From assembly GCF_934476685.1 (NCBI RefSeq), contig NZ_CAKSNX010000001.1, forward strand, positions 434,001 to 498,000: DNA of 64,000 nucleotides, written 5' to 3'. A program made the position numbers and the translations under genes. The notes beneath the pieces were generated by a model. The model ran no database searches. It was not told the DNA's origin and saw nothing but the letters and a program-made list of their open reading frames with translations. The DNA comes from an uncultured Ruminococcus sp. GTDB lineage: Bacteria; Bacillota; Clostridia; Oscillospirales; Ruminococcaceae. Shown in pieces: positions 34,105 to 41,325 of this stretch; positions within the stretch are counted from its first letter, which is position 1, and each line of letters starts with the position of its first letter.

Positions 34105-34860
34105 ATGGAAAACATAAAGAAGATCAAGAGAAGAATAATCAGCATTGACGAAGAAAAGTGCAACGGCTGCGGAGCGTGTGCAGATGCCTGTCACGAAGGT
34201 GCAATAGGAATGGTAGACGGAAAGGCAAAGCTGCTGCGTGATGATTACTGCGACGGACTGGGAGATTGTCTGCCAGCCTGTCCGACGGAGGCAATAACAT
34301 TTGTGGAGCGTGAGGCAGCGGCATATGATGAGGCGGCGGTGCTTGCGAACAAGGCAAAGAAATCAGCAGCGGCAGGAGCAAAGCCGTTGCCATGCGGCTG
34401 TCCCGGAAGTATGGCGAGGAGTTTAAAAAAGCCTGCGGCAATGGCGGAAAGTGTTTCGTCGGGCAGTATTCCGTCACAGCTCAGCCAGTGGCCTGTACAG
34501 ATAAAGCTTGTACCTGTAAATGCACCGTATTTTGACGGAGCAAGGCTGCTGATAGCGGCGGACTGCACAGCGTACGCATATGCAGATTTCCACAGGGATT
34601 TTATAAGGGGCAGGATAACACTTGTGGGTTGTCCGAAGCTTGACAGCGTAGATTATTCCGAAAAGCTGACGGAGATAATCCGCTGCAATGACATAAAGGA
34701 AGTTACTATCGTGCGTATGGAAGTACCATGCTGCGGAGGACTTGAAGCGGCGGCAAAGAAAGCAATTCAGCAGAGTGGAAAATTCATCCCATGGCAAGTC
34801 ATCACAATAACCACAACAGGCTCGGTCCTCCCGGACGGGGTAATACGCTACGCTCGGTAA
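34105..34860 (+). CDS. 4Fe-4S ferredoxin-type protein
   Basis: A 251-residue protein with two 4Fe-4S motifs at its N-terminus (CNGCGACADAC and a second region CDGLGDCLPACP), then a linker with CGCPGS, and a domain with LLIAADCTAYAYADFH, TLVGCPKLD and VPCCGG. This family commonly sits next to hcp in clostridia and may carry electrons to it. The last 11 residues (from about 34828) are encoded within the first copy of the 76-nt repeat, so the natural C-terminus has probably been replaced or extended by a few residues. AACGGAGG precedes the ATG. Regulation by the divergent Crp/Fnr protein is likely. Confidence 0.85.
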   Translation: MENIKKIKRRIISIDEEKCNGCGACADACHEGAIGMVDGKAKLLRDDYCDGLGDCLPACPTEAITFVEREAAAYDEAAVLANKAKKSAAAGAKPLPCGCPGSMARSLKKPAAMAESVSSGSIPSQLSQWPVQIKLVPVNAPYFDGARLLIAADCTAYAYADFHRDFIRGRITLVGCPKLDSVDYSEKLTEIIRCNDIKEVTIVRMEVPCCGGLEAAAKKAIQQSGKFIPWQVITITTTGSVLPDGVIRYAR

Positions 34861-34900
34861 ACTCGCTGTCTTCTGTCGGATTTTCTCATTTAGCGCTCGG
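34825..34900 (+). repeat. 76-nt repeat, copy A (overlaps ferredoxin 3' end)
   Basis: It runs from GTCCTC to GCGCTCGG. Conserved blocks shared by all three copies are CGGACGGGGTAAT near the start, CTCGCTGTCT in the middle and GCGCTCGG at the end. Copy A covers the last codons and stop of the ferredoxin gene. Confidence 0.85.
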
Positions 34901-34904
34901 AAGA

Positions 34905-34980
34905 GTCCTCCCGGACGGGGTAATTCGGGACACTCGACAAGCTCGCTGTCTGCTGTCCAAACTTTTACTTTTGCGCTCGG
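34905..34980 (+). repeat. 76-nt repeat, copy B, with conserved 3' extension
   Basis: Copy B follows A after 4 nt. It is continued (34981-35090) by a sequence containing TTTGATGAGGTTTTGTATTGG, which is also found, with few changes, after copy C. So copies B and C are part of a longer unit of about 170 nt. Confidence 0.85.
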
Positions 34981-35153
34981 AAAAAAACGAGATATAACTT
35001 TTACTAAAACCAAATTTGATGAGGTTTTGTATTGGCTTTTTTGGGGGTTGATTAGGTCTTACCTCGCCTTTCAAAGTTTGCACCAAACTATAAATACCAA
35101 ACAAAGTGAAAAGCAATCACAAACTCTCAAACGCACAAAGCAAGTTTTAGGAT

Positions 35154-35286
35154 CAACCCCTTTTACAAAAGGGGTTGCTAGGGTTCAAAGGGGACAGCGT
35201 CCCCTTGTCGCTCCCGCAGGAGCGAAATCCCCCACGGAGGAGCTCCGCATAGGGTGAATTTGAAAATAGTCCAGCGGACTGTTTTC
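35154..35286 (+). repeat. hairpin-chain element (five consecutive palindromes)
   Basis: Five inverted repeats in 133 nt: CAACCCCTTTT/AAAAGGGGTTG (35154-35177), AAGGGGAC/GTCCCCTT (35188-35206), CGCTCC/GGAGCG (35209-35224), CGGAG/CTCCG (35235-35247), and GAAAATAGTCC/GGACTGTTTTC (35262-35286, one U-G pair). This looks like a mobile-type intergenic repeat able to fold as RNA. A 76-codon frame runs through it but I regard it as non-coding. Confidence 0.8.
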
Positions 35287-35297
35287 AAAGAGGGGCA

Positions 35298-35373
35298 GTC
35301 CTCACCGGACGGGGTAATTCGGGACGCTCGGTAAACTCGCTGTCTGCTGTCGGGTCTGTTACTTTGCGCTCGG
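35298..35373 (+). repeat. 76-nt repeat, copy C, with conserved 3' extension
   Basis: Same ends and blocks as A and B. The following 35374-35460 repeats the copy-B extension: TTTGATGAGGTCTTGTATTG, then TTTTTTGG. Confidence 0.85.
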
Positions 35374-35484
35374 AAGAAACAGATATGTGTCTTTTACGTA
35401 AACCAACTTTGATGAGGTCTTGTATTGGCTTTTTTGGTTTGATAGGCTTTATCTCGGTATGACAAGGTTCGATATTTCGGTAGG

Positions 35485-35501
35485 GGCGACCTGTGGTCGC
35501 C
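35485..35501 (+). repeat. GGGGCGACC hairpin motif
   Basis: GGCGACC TGT GGTCGCC, preceded by TAGG, forms a 7-bp stem with a 3-nt loop. It resembles a short intergenic palindrome that I remember as common in gut Firmicutes; that is memory, not a search. The whole gap 34861-35829 has no gene I can support: it holds repeats A, B and C, the hairpin chain, this motif, a terminator (35619-35656) and the operator array at 35705-35784. Confidence 0.6.
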
Positions 35502-35618
35502 AGCTTTCATCAAATTTAATTAAATACTTACCCAATGCCACAAATCCTGCGTAGTGAGGAGTTTTTGACCGCCACTTTAGTTCGATTTCCGTCAATTAAA
35601 TATTATTAAATGAGTATA

Positions 35619-35656
35619 GCAAGACCTGAGCAAAGTTTGTTCAGGTCTTGCTTTTT
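35619..35656 (+). terminator. strong intrinsic terminator ending the repeat tract
   Basis: GCAAGACCTGA / TCAGGTCTTGC (35619-35629, 35641-35651) with an 11-nt loop and TTTTT. It implies that a transcript crosses the repeat tract from the ferredoxin side. Confidence 0.85.
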
Positions 35657-35704
35657 GTAGAAAATTTGAGAAACAAGGTGAAAAATTTGTGCATATATAC
35701 AAAA

Positions 35705-35784
35705 GTGATAAATTTGTCACTTTATATATTGACTTTCAAGGAGCAAAGTGATATTATTGTCACATAAGGTGATAAATAAATCAC
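35705..35784 (+). promoter_or_regulatory. promoter with three phased operator-like palindromes
   Basis: Three 16-bp near-palindromes GTGATAAATTTGTCAC (35705-35720), GTGATATTATTGTCAC (35748-35763) and GTGATAAATAAATCAC (35769-35784) are spaced 43 and 21 bp apart. A promoter TTGACT (35729-35734), N17, TATTAT (35752-35757) is embedded: site 2 covers the -10. The XRE regulator encoded at 36806 in the same operon is the likely ligand. Confidence 0.78.
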
Positions 35785-35829
35785 TTTGTTATACAGCTGT
35801 GTAAATGACAAAAGAAAGAAGATGTAACA

Positions 35830-36336
35830 ATGAAGGACAAAACGGAGATAAAGACAGACAAGATATCATACAAAAAATATTACAGACTTATGGGTATCTT
35901 AGGCACTTTGGGCGGAGCAATGTGGATATTCTATTGGGCAATGGAAAAGGTGCTTCCCGATATCGAAAAAGGAGATACGCTTGCAAATGCGATAAATCTT
36001 ATCGTATCTTTGGGAACGCTTGCGTTAATAGCCGTGTGCATAACGAAAATAATCTCCACAGTCGGAAAAAGAGATACAGACGACGAACTTGCTCAGCAGA
36101 CAACGGCAAAGGTCAATCAGACATTTATATCATTCCTGTTTACCTTGGCTTGCCTGTTTATTTCAGTTATGACTTTGTTTTCTGAAGTTTTAGGAAACTT
36201 AAAGATAACGCTGAATGAATATGTTATAACGGGTTTGATATGGATCTGTTATGCGGTGTACAATTTTATAGGGCTGTATTTTGAAAGCAAGTTTGACGAT
36301 ATTGACAATGAAGATGACGAGGACGAGAAGGAATAA
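35830..36336 (+). CDS. membrane protein, first gene of XRE cassette
   Basis: A 168-residue protein with four hydrophobic segments (about residues 19-37, 51-70, 100-118 and 130-150) and an acidic tail (FDDIDNEDDEDEKE). It is a paralog-like relative of the next gene in layout (loops before and after; DDE-rich linkers). I recognise the arrangement, small membrane proteins with an XRE regulator, as common in clostridia, but not a function. The start ATG at 35830 has a weak AGAAAGAAG site. Expression is likely controlled by the three-operator promoter. Confidence 0.75.
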   Translation: MKDKTEIKTDKISYKKYYRLMGILGTLGGAMWIFYWAMEKVLPDIEKGDTLANAINLIVSLGTLALIAVCITKIISTVGKRDTDDELAQQTTAKVNQTFISFLFTLACLFISVMTLFSEVLGNLKITLNEYVITGLIWICYAVYNFIGLYFESKFDDIDNEDDEDEKE

Positions 36337-36338
36337 AA

Positions 36339-36806
36339 ATGAAAGATAAAAAAGAAAAAAAGAAAATCACGCTGAGAGAATATCACAAAAAACGTATGGC
36401 AACAGGCATTGCTATACTTATCATGGAGATATTTGAAAATACTGTCGAACATTACAAGCTTGACGAAACAACATGGGCGACGGTGATATTTGTTGTGCTT
36501 GCGGCAATATCGTTGATATTTGCAGTAATATGGCTGTATGCAAGCTGTCAGAAAGTTGACAAAGAGGACGAAATGGCAAAAGAAAATATGCTCAAGGCAC
36601 ATCAAAGTATCACAACAGTGTTTTTGATAATATTAGCAGTAGCGATCTTTATATCAATGTTCTGGGACGGAAGTATAACCATAAAGATAAACAGCGACAG
36701 ACTGTATCAAGTATGGTTTATATTCTGGTTCAGTTATATGACCCTTGAAAGCGGATTTTTTCTTCATCAAGAGGGAAAACTCAGTGTTGACGAGGAGGAC
36801 GAGTAA
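36339..36806 (+). CDS. membrane protein, second gene of XRE cassette
   Basis: A 155-residue protein beginning 2 nt after the previous stop. A very basic start (MKDKKEKKKITLREYHKKR) precedes four hydrophobic segments; the end is acidic (VDEEDE). The pattern matches the preceding protein: Lys-rich N-terminus, four helices, acidic C-terminus, so the pair may form a complex. It overlaps the XRE gene stop-start by one base (TAATG). Function is unknown. Confidence 0.75.
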   Translation: MKDKKEKKKITLREYHKKRMATGIAILIMEIFENTVEHYKLDETTWATVIFVVLAAISLIFAVIWLYASCQKVDKEDEMAKENMLKAHQSITTVFLIILAVAIFISMFWDGSITIKINSDRLYQVWFIFWFSYMTLESGFFLHQEGKLSVDEEDE

Positions 36807-37012
36807 TGCCCGAACTTACAACAAAAATAAAGGAGTACCGTGCAAAATTTGATATGAAGCAGGGTGAGCTTGCGGAAAAGGTGGGCGTAAGGCGTGAAAC
36901 CATAATCCGCCTTGAAAAAGGGCAGTATAACCCCTCGCTCAAACTGGCTATGGATATTGCACAGGTTTTCGGTACTACCGTTGAGGAGCTGTTTTCCTTT
37001 AAAGACAGCTGA
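36806..37012 (+). CDS. XRE-family helix-turn-helix regulator
   Basis: A 68-residue Cro/C1-type DNA-binding protein: KIKEYRAKFDMKQGELAEKV, then GVRRETIIRLEKGQYNPSLK and AMDIAQVFGTTVEELFSF. The compact form lacks any ligand domain; such proteins usually repress the operon containing them. Its ATG overlaps the stop of the preceding membrane protein by one base. It most plausibly recognises the GTGATA..TGTCAC-type sites in front of the operon. Confidence 0.9.
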   Translation: MPELTTKIKEYRAKFDMKQGELAEKVGVRRETIIRLEKGQYNPSLKLAMDIAQVFGTTVEELFSFKDS

Positions 37013-37223
37013 GAAACGGATATTTCAGTCAAAGGCAAATTTTTAATATATCGTCCGAATACTTGCTGATACTCTTAAATGCTTTGATTTTTGCGGTTAT
37101 CTGTAATTTGAATAAAAAGTGAAATGAGATATAAGAAATCAAGAGAAATGAAGAAAAATGCAGAGATATCAAGCGTGAGAGGGATATAAATTAAAAATAA
37201 TCTAAAATTCGGCGTTTTGACTA

Positions 37224-37252
37224 TTGACTTTGTACTTGACATCGTGTATAAT
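37224..37252 (+). promoter_or_regulatory. sigma-A promoter for rplM-rpsI
   Basis: TTGACT (37224-37229), 17-bp spacer, TATAAT (37247-37252). A second TTGACA at 37236 is too close to the -10. The stretch 37013-37223 before it shows nothing I can name. Confidence 0.85.
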
Positions 37253-37267
37253 AAAGAACGTTGCGAA

Positions 37268-37317
37268 GTCCGCAGTGGTATGCTGACCTTGCGGACAAAC
37301 CGTATTTTCAGATACGG
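37268..37317 (+). promoter_or_regulatory. ribosomal-protein leader (L13 leader type)
   Basis: Two hairpins lie between the promoter and rplM: GTCCGCA/TGCGGAC (37268-37274, 37290-37296; 15-nt loop) and CCGTAT/ATACGG (37300-37305, 37312-37317; 6-nt loop). Firmicutes rplM-rpsI operons have a known L13 leader through which L13 regulates its own mRNA; this region is in the right place and has two-stem architecture, but I could not match it to the covariance model. Confidence 0.6.
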
Positions 37318-37352
37318 ACAGTTATTTTGAAATTTTGATTGGAGGAAATCAT

Positions 37353-37781
37353 ATGTCAACTTATATGCCTAAGGCTGGGGACATCACCCGTACATGGTAT
37401 ATTCTCGACGCTGAGGGTCAGTCCCTCGGTAGAGTTGCAGCAAAGGCAGCTCACATTCTTCGCGGCAAGCATAAGCCAACTTATGCACCACACGCTGACT
37501 GCGGAGATCACGTAATCATCATCAACACAGATAAGGCTGTTCTTACAGGCAAGAAGCTTGAGCAGAAGTCTTACAAGTGGCACACAGGCTGGATCGGCGG
37601 TCTTAAGGAGATCAAGTATTCAAAGCTTATGGCTGAGCAGTCTGACAGAGCTATGACGATCGCTGTTGAGGGAATGCTCCCTAACAACACACTCGGCAGA
37701 GCAGCTGCAAAGAGATTAAGAGTTTACAAGGGCGCTGAGCACAACAATGCAGCACAGAAGCCTGTTAAGTACGAACTGTAA
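37353..37781 (+). CDS. rplM: 50S ribosomal protein L13
   Basis: A 142-residue protein with typical L13 sequence: TWYILDAEGQSLGRVAAKAA, ILRGKHKPTYAPHADCGDHV and MLPNNTLGRAAAKRLRVYKG. It binds 23S rRNA early in 50S assembly. The ATG at 37353 follows TGGAGG by 8 nt; an in-frame start at 37335 has none. It is the first gene of rplM-rpsI, 16 nt from rpsI. High aca/gct codon regularity fits high expression. Confidence 0.98.
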   Translation: MSTYMPKAGDITRTWYILDAEGQSLGRVAAKAAHILRGKHKPTYAPHADCGDHVIIINTDKAVLTGKKLEQKSYKWHTGWIGGLKEIKYSKLMAEQSDRAMTIAVEGMLPNNTLGRAAAKRLRVYKGAEHNNAAQKPVKYEL

Positions 37782-37797
37782 GAGAGGAGCAATTTAG

Positions 37798-38199
37798 ATG
37801 TACGAATCAAAGAAGCCATATTTCTATGGCACTGGTAGAAGAAAGCATTCTGTTGCCCGTGTTCGTGTTTACGAGGGAACAGGTAAGGTAACAATCAACG
37901 GCAGAGATATTGACGATTATTTTGGTCTTGAAACACTCAAGCTCATCGTTCGTCAGCCATTTGCAGTAACAGATACAGTTGACAAGTATGATATTGTCTG
38001 CACAGTAACAGGCGGCGGAGTTACAGGTCAGGCTGGTGCTATCAGACACGGTCTTTCAAGAGCTCTCCTTCAGGCAAGCGATGATTTCAGACCTCTCCTC
38101 AAGAAGGAAGGCTTCCTCACTCGTGACCCAAGAATGAAGGAAAGAAAGAAGTACGGTCTCAAAGCCGCAAGACGTGCTCCACAGTTCTCAAAGAGATAA
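37798..38199 (+). CDS. rpsI: 30S ribosomal protein S9
   Basis: A 133-residue S9 protein: FYGTGRRKHSVARVRVYEG, GGGVTGQAGAIRHGLSRAL and the C-terminal basic tail KYGLKAARRAPQFSKR, whose Lys/Arg end reaches the ribosomal P site. It follows rplM with AGAGAGGAG before the ATG. A terminator follows at 38250. Confidence 0.98.
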   Translation: MYESKKPYFYGTGRRKHSVARVRVYEGTGKVTINGRDIDDYFGLETLKLIVRQPFAVTDTVDKYDIVCTVTGGGVTGQAGAIRHGLSRALLQASDDFRPLLKKEGFLTRDPRMKERKKYGLKAARRAPQFSKR

Positions 38200-38249
38200 T
38201 TCCTCTCCGAGAAAACCGTATTTTATGCACATACGATATATCGAATTTC

Positions 38250-38282
38250 AACCGTCCTGCTTTTTCAGCAGGGCGGTTTTAT
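38250..38282 (+). terminator. rpsI intrinsic terminator
   Basis: AACCGTCCTGCT / AGCAGGGCGGTT (38250-38261, 38267-38278) with one U-G pair and a T run. Confidence 0.85.
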
Positions 38283-38332
38283 ATTGTCTAGCAACCAAGT
38301 ATATAACATTCTGCGGTCATAAAAATCATAAC

Positions 38333-38381
38333 AAAAACTGCTCCCATTCATCAGTTCCCTGATAAAGAGGAGCAGTTTTTT
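38333..38381. terminator. terminator for nadA, bidirectional
   Basis: AAAAACTGCTCC / GGAGCAGTTTTTT (38333-38344, 38369-38381) with a smaller internal ATCAG/CTGAT hairpin. Confidence 0.8.
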
Positions 38382-38404
38382 CGTTCTTATATTACTTGTA
38401 AATA

Positions 38405-39337
38405 TCAGCCGCCCAGACGGATCATTTCGTCTATGCAAACTCTTGCAGCTGAGATCTCTTCATCGGACATGATTATCTCGTTTCCGCCGCCGCAGCCTAT
38501 GCCCTTGCATGACTTGTATACGTCCATAAGTGTTGTCATCTTCATGTTCGGGCAGAGTATCTTCTTTGAAAGAATGTAGAATTCCTTGTCAGGGAATTTG
38601 TACTGGAGATGCTCGGCTATGGATATCTCTGTTCCGATGATAAACTTCTTGGCATCTGATTCTGACGCATAGTTCATTATACCTGATGTAGAGCCTGCAT
38701 AATCAGCCTGCTTTGTTACGGCTGGGATACACTCAGGGTGAACAAGCACCTTTGCGTTAGGGTGTGCAGCTTTTGCTGCTTCAAGGTCAGCCTTCGTTAC
38801 TGACGCATGGACCGGACATCCGCCCTGCAAAAGCTTTATATCCTTATCTGGGCAGGCTTCCTGAACAAAGCTGCCGAGATTGCAGTCAGGAATGAAAAGT
38901 ATCTTGTCAGCGTCCATATTCTTTACTATCTTTACAGCAGAAGATGATGTAACGCATACATCGCATACTGTCTTGAGTGCTGCTGTTGTATTTATGTAGC
39001 AAACTACCTTTCTGTCAGGCTCCATAGCCTTGAGAGCGGCGATCATATCAGGTTCCATCTGTTCAGCCATAGGACATCCTGCGTTCATGTTTGCAAGATA
39101 TACGTTCTTGTCGGGGGAAAGCATCTTTGCGGTTTCTGCCATAAAATGTACGCCGCACATAAGTATGTTCTTATTCTGTACCTTAGACGCTTCAACGCTG
39201 AGTTTATATGAATCTCCCGTGATATCGGCGATCTCAACGATCTCTTTTGCCTGATAGCTGTGGGCGAGGATGCAGATATCCTTTTCTTTTTTCAATCTCA
39301 GGATCTCTTCCTGAATATCTCTGATATTTCCGCTCAT
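38405..39337 (-). CDS. nadA: quinolinate synthase A
   Basis: A 310-residue NadA: ILAHSYQAKEIVEIADITGDSYKL at the N-terminus, MCGVHFMAETAKMLSPDKNVYL, VCDVCVTSSSA and CKGIGCGGGNEI. Three conserved cysteines bind the [4Fe-4S] cluster used to condense iminoaspartate and DHAP into quinolinate. The start ATG at 39337 has a GGAAGTAGG site; a longer in-frame run to 39454 crosses the promoter. nadB and nadC are not adjacent, whereas in many Firmicutes they form one operon, so NAD synthesis genes are dispersed here. Confidence 0.94.
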   Translation of the reverse strand: MSGNIRDIQEEILRLKKEKDICILAHSYQAKEIVEIADITGDSYKLSVEASKVQNKNILMCGVHFMAETAKMLSPDKNVYLANMNAGCPMAEQMEPDMIAALKAMEPDRKVVCYINTTAALKTVCDVCVTSSSAVKIVKNMDADKILFIPDCNLGSFVQEACPDKDIKLLQGGCPVHASVTKADLEAAKAAHPNAKVLVHPECIPAVTKQADYAGSTSGIMNYASESDAKKFIIGTEISIAEHLQYKFPDKEFYILSKKILCPNMKMTTLMDVYKSCKGIGCGGGNEIIMSDEEISAARVCIDEMIRLGG

Positions 39338-39401
39338 AGTTCCTACTTCCTTTTTGATATTTTTTATCGAAAGCGGCAATATCTTCAGCCGCTTTATAAT
39401 A

Positions 39402-39430
39402 AGTATACTATACAGGTGGGAAATTGTCAA
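39402..39430 (-). promoter_or_regulatory. nadA promoter
   Basis: On the minus strand: TTGACA, 17-bp spacer, TATACT. It is divergent from the ilvB promoter, with 49 bp between the two -35 boxes. Confidence 0.83.
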
Positions 39431-39479
39431 GGGCGGATAAAACGGCTGCGGCACAGTGGTTTTATATCCATTATCTGCC

Positions 39480-39508
39480 TTGACAATTCGGCGCTGTTAT
39501 AGTATAAT
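39480..39508 (+). promoter_or_regulatory. ilvB promoter
   Basis: TTGACA (39480-39485), 17-bp spacer, TATAAT (39503-39508): perfect consensus hexamers. Confidence 0.9.
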
Positions 39509-39559
39509 TATATATTAATGTTGAAAAATATCAAATTGTATTGAATAGGAGAGTTATTT

Positions 39560-41248
39560 ATGTTATTAAACGGTTCTGATGTTATTATTGAATGCCTTCT
39601 GGAGCAGGGCGTAGATACTATTTTCGGTTATCCGGGCGGCGCTGTGCTTAATATTTACGATGCGATTTACAAGTATTCCGATAAGATCAGGCATATAATC
39701 ACAGCTCATGAGCAGGGCGCTTGCCATGCTGCTGACGGCTATGCAAGAACCACCGGAAAAACAGGCGTTGTACTTGCTACTTCCGGCCCTGGTGCAACTA
39801 ACCTTGTTACAGGTATCGCTACCGCTTATATGGATTCTATCCCTATGGTCGCTATCACAGGAAACGTTACACGCAATCTGCTGGGACTGGATTCTTTCCA
39901 GGAAGTTGATATCTGCGGTATAACAATGCCTATTACGAAGCATAATTATATAGTAAAAGATCCTGCAAAGCTGCCTGAGATAATCAGAGAGGCTTTCTAT
40001 ATCGCTAATGAGGGAAGAAAAGGTCCTGTACTCATAGATATCCCTAAGGATATCACAGCGGCTATGATAGAGTATGACAAGTGCGAGCCTAAGCCTATCG
40101 TCAACCACAACCCTGACGGTATAAATGAGGAGATCGCAGCAGCCGCAGAACTTATAAAGAACGCTGAAAGACCTTTCATCTATGCAGGCGGCGGCGTAGT
40201 TTCCGCTGACGCAACAGAGGAAATGGCTGAGTTCGTTAAAAAGGTGGACGCTCCTGTTTCACTTTCACTTATGGGACAGTGTGCAGTTGACAATACAATA
40301 GATAATTATATCGGTATGCTCGGTATGCACGGCACAAAGACAGCCGCTCTTGCGCTGAGCAAATGCGACCTTATGATCGTTCTCGGATCAAGATTTTCCG
40401 ATAGAGTTCTCTGCAATCCTAATACTTTCGCAAAGAACACAAAGATCATACATATCGAGATCGACCCTGCCGAGATAGGCAAGAATATCGAGGTATATCA
40501 TCACGTTACAGGTGACGTAAAGTACATACTTTCCAGACTCAATGAGCTTCTTCCTGACCTTAAGCATAAGATATGGATGGATCAGGTAATGCAGTGGAAG
40601 AAGGACTATGCTCTGAGAATGGTGCCTATCGAGAGCGAGGACGAAGTTCTCCCGCAGGACGTTATCGAGGAGCTTGACAGACTTACAGAGGGAAGTGCAA
40701 TAATCACTACTGAGGTAGGTCAGCATCAGATGTGGGCTGCTCAGTATTATAACTTCAGAAAGCCGAGAAGCTTTGCGTCAAGCGGCGGACTTGGTACGAT
40801 GGGTTACGGTTTCGGTGCAGCAATGGGTTCAAAGGTAGGAAATCCTGACAGAACGGTTGTTAATATCGCCGGCGACGGCAGCTTCTTTATGAACTGCAAC
40901 GAGCTTTCAAGCCTTGCAAAGCATAAGATACCTATGATAGAGCTTGTGTTTGAAAATGACGTTCTCGGTATGGTAAGACAGTGGCAGAGATTGTTCTACG
41001 GAAAGAGATTTTCACAGACCAATATCGAAAGAGGCACAGACCTTATGAAGCTTGCTGACGCTTTCGGTGTTGAGGGTGTAAGGATAACAAAGAAGTCTGA
41101 TATCAAGCCTATGCTTGAAAAGGCACTCTCCTGCGGAAAGCCTTGCCTTGTTGACGTTATTATCAATAAGGATATAAACGTTCTTCCAATGGTTCCTGCC
41201 GGAAAGGACGTAAGCGAGCCTATCATGAGCATCGACCTTAACGACTGA
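39560..41248 (+). CDS. ilvB: acetolactate synthase large subunit
   Basis: A 562-residue ThDP-dependent enzyme: VDTIFGYPGGAVLNIYDAIY, catalytic Glu in AHEQGACHAADGYA, SGPGATNLVTGIATAYMDS, and the ThDP motif GDGSFFMNCNELSS. It condenses pyruvate (or with 2-ketobutyrate) into acetolactate for branched-chain amino acids. The FAD-binding middle domain is present, favouring the anabolic form over catabolic AlsS. No regulatory subunit ilvN or ilvC lies next to it. GGAGAG precedes the ATG. Confidence 0.93.
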   Translation: MLLNGSDVIIECLLEQGVDTIFGYPGGAVLNIYDAIYKYSDKIRHIITAHEQGACHAADGYARTTGKTGVVLATSGPGATNLVTGIATAYMDSIPMVAITGNVTRNLLGLDSFQEVDICGITMPITKHNYIVKDPAKLPEIIREAFYIANEGRKGPVLIDIPKDITAAMIEYDKCEPKPIVNHNPDGINEEIAAAAELIKNAERPFIYAGGGVVSADATEEMAEFVKKVDAPVSLSLMGQCAVDNTIDNYIGMLGMHGTKTAALALSKCDLMIVLGSRFSDRVLCNPNTFAKNTKIIHIEIDPAEIGKNIEVYHHVTGDVKYILSRLNELLPDLKHKIWMDQVMQWKKDYALRMVPIESEDEVLPQDVIEELDRLTEGSAIITTEVGQHQMWAAQYYNFRKPRSFASSGGLGTMGYGFGAAMGSKVGNPDRTVVNIAGDGSFFMNCNELSSLAKHKIPMIELVFENDVLGMVRQWQRLFYGKRFSQTNIERGTDLMKLADAFGVEGVRITKKSDIKPMLEKALSCGKPCLVDVIINKDINVLPMVPAGKDVSEPIMSIDLND

Positions 41249-41325
41249 TACTGAAACGATATCCGCTTTAACCTATCAGAAAGGATACAGATATGTGATC
41301 GTATCCTGTATATCATATTATCATT

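Noticed and set aside
35027..35257. 76-codon open frame ending in PLVAPAGAKSPTEELRIG
   Set aside because: It runs through several perfect palindromes of the repeat element, has no ribosome site and no domain, so it is a spurious frame.
34825..35373. Possible CRISPR array
   Set aside because: The three 76-nt units have irregular spacing (4 and 317 nt), diverge in sequence and have no cas genes or spacers.
37236..37252. Second -35 TTGACA before rplM
   Set aside because: Only 5 bp from the -10; the box at 37224 has the correct spacing.
39385..39425. Possible NiaR box upstream of nadA (ACAGGTG)
   Set aside because: Only one half of the known palindrome is present; not enough to assign.
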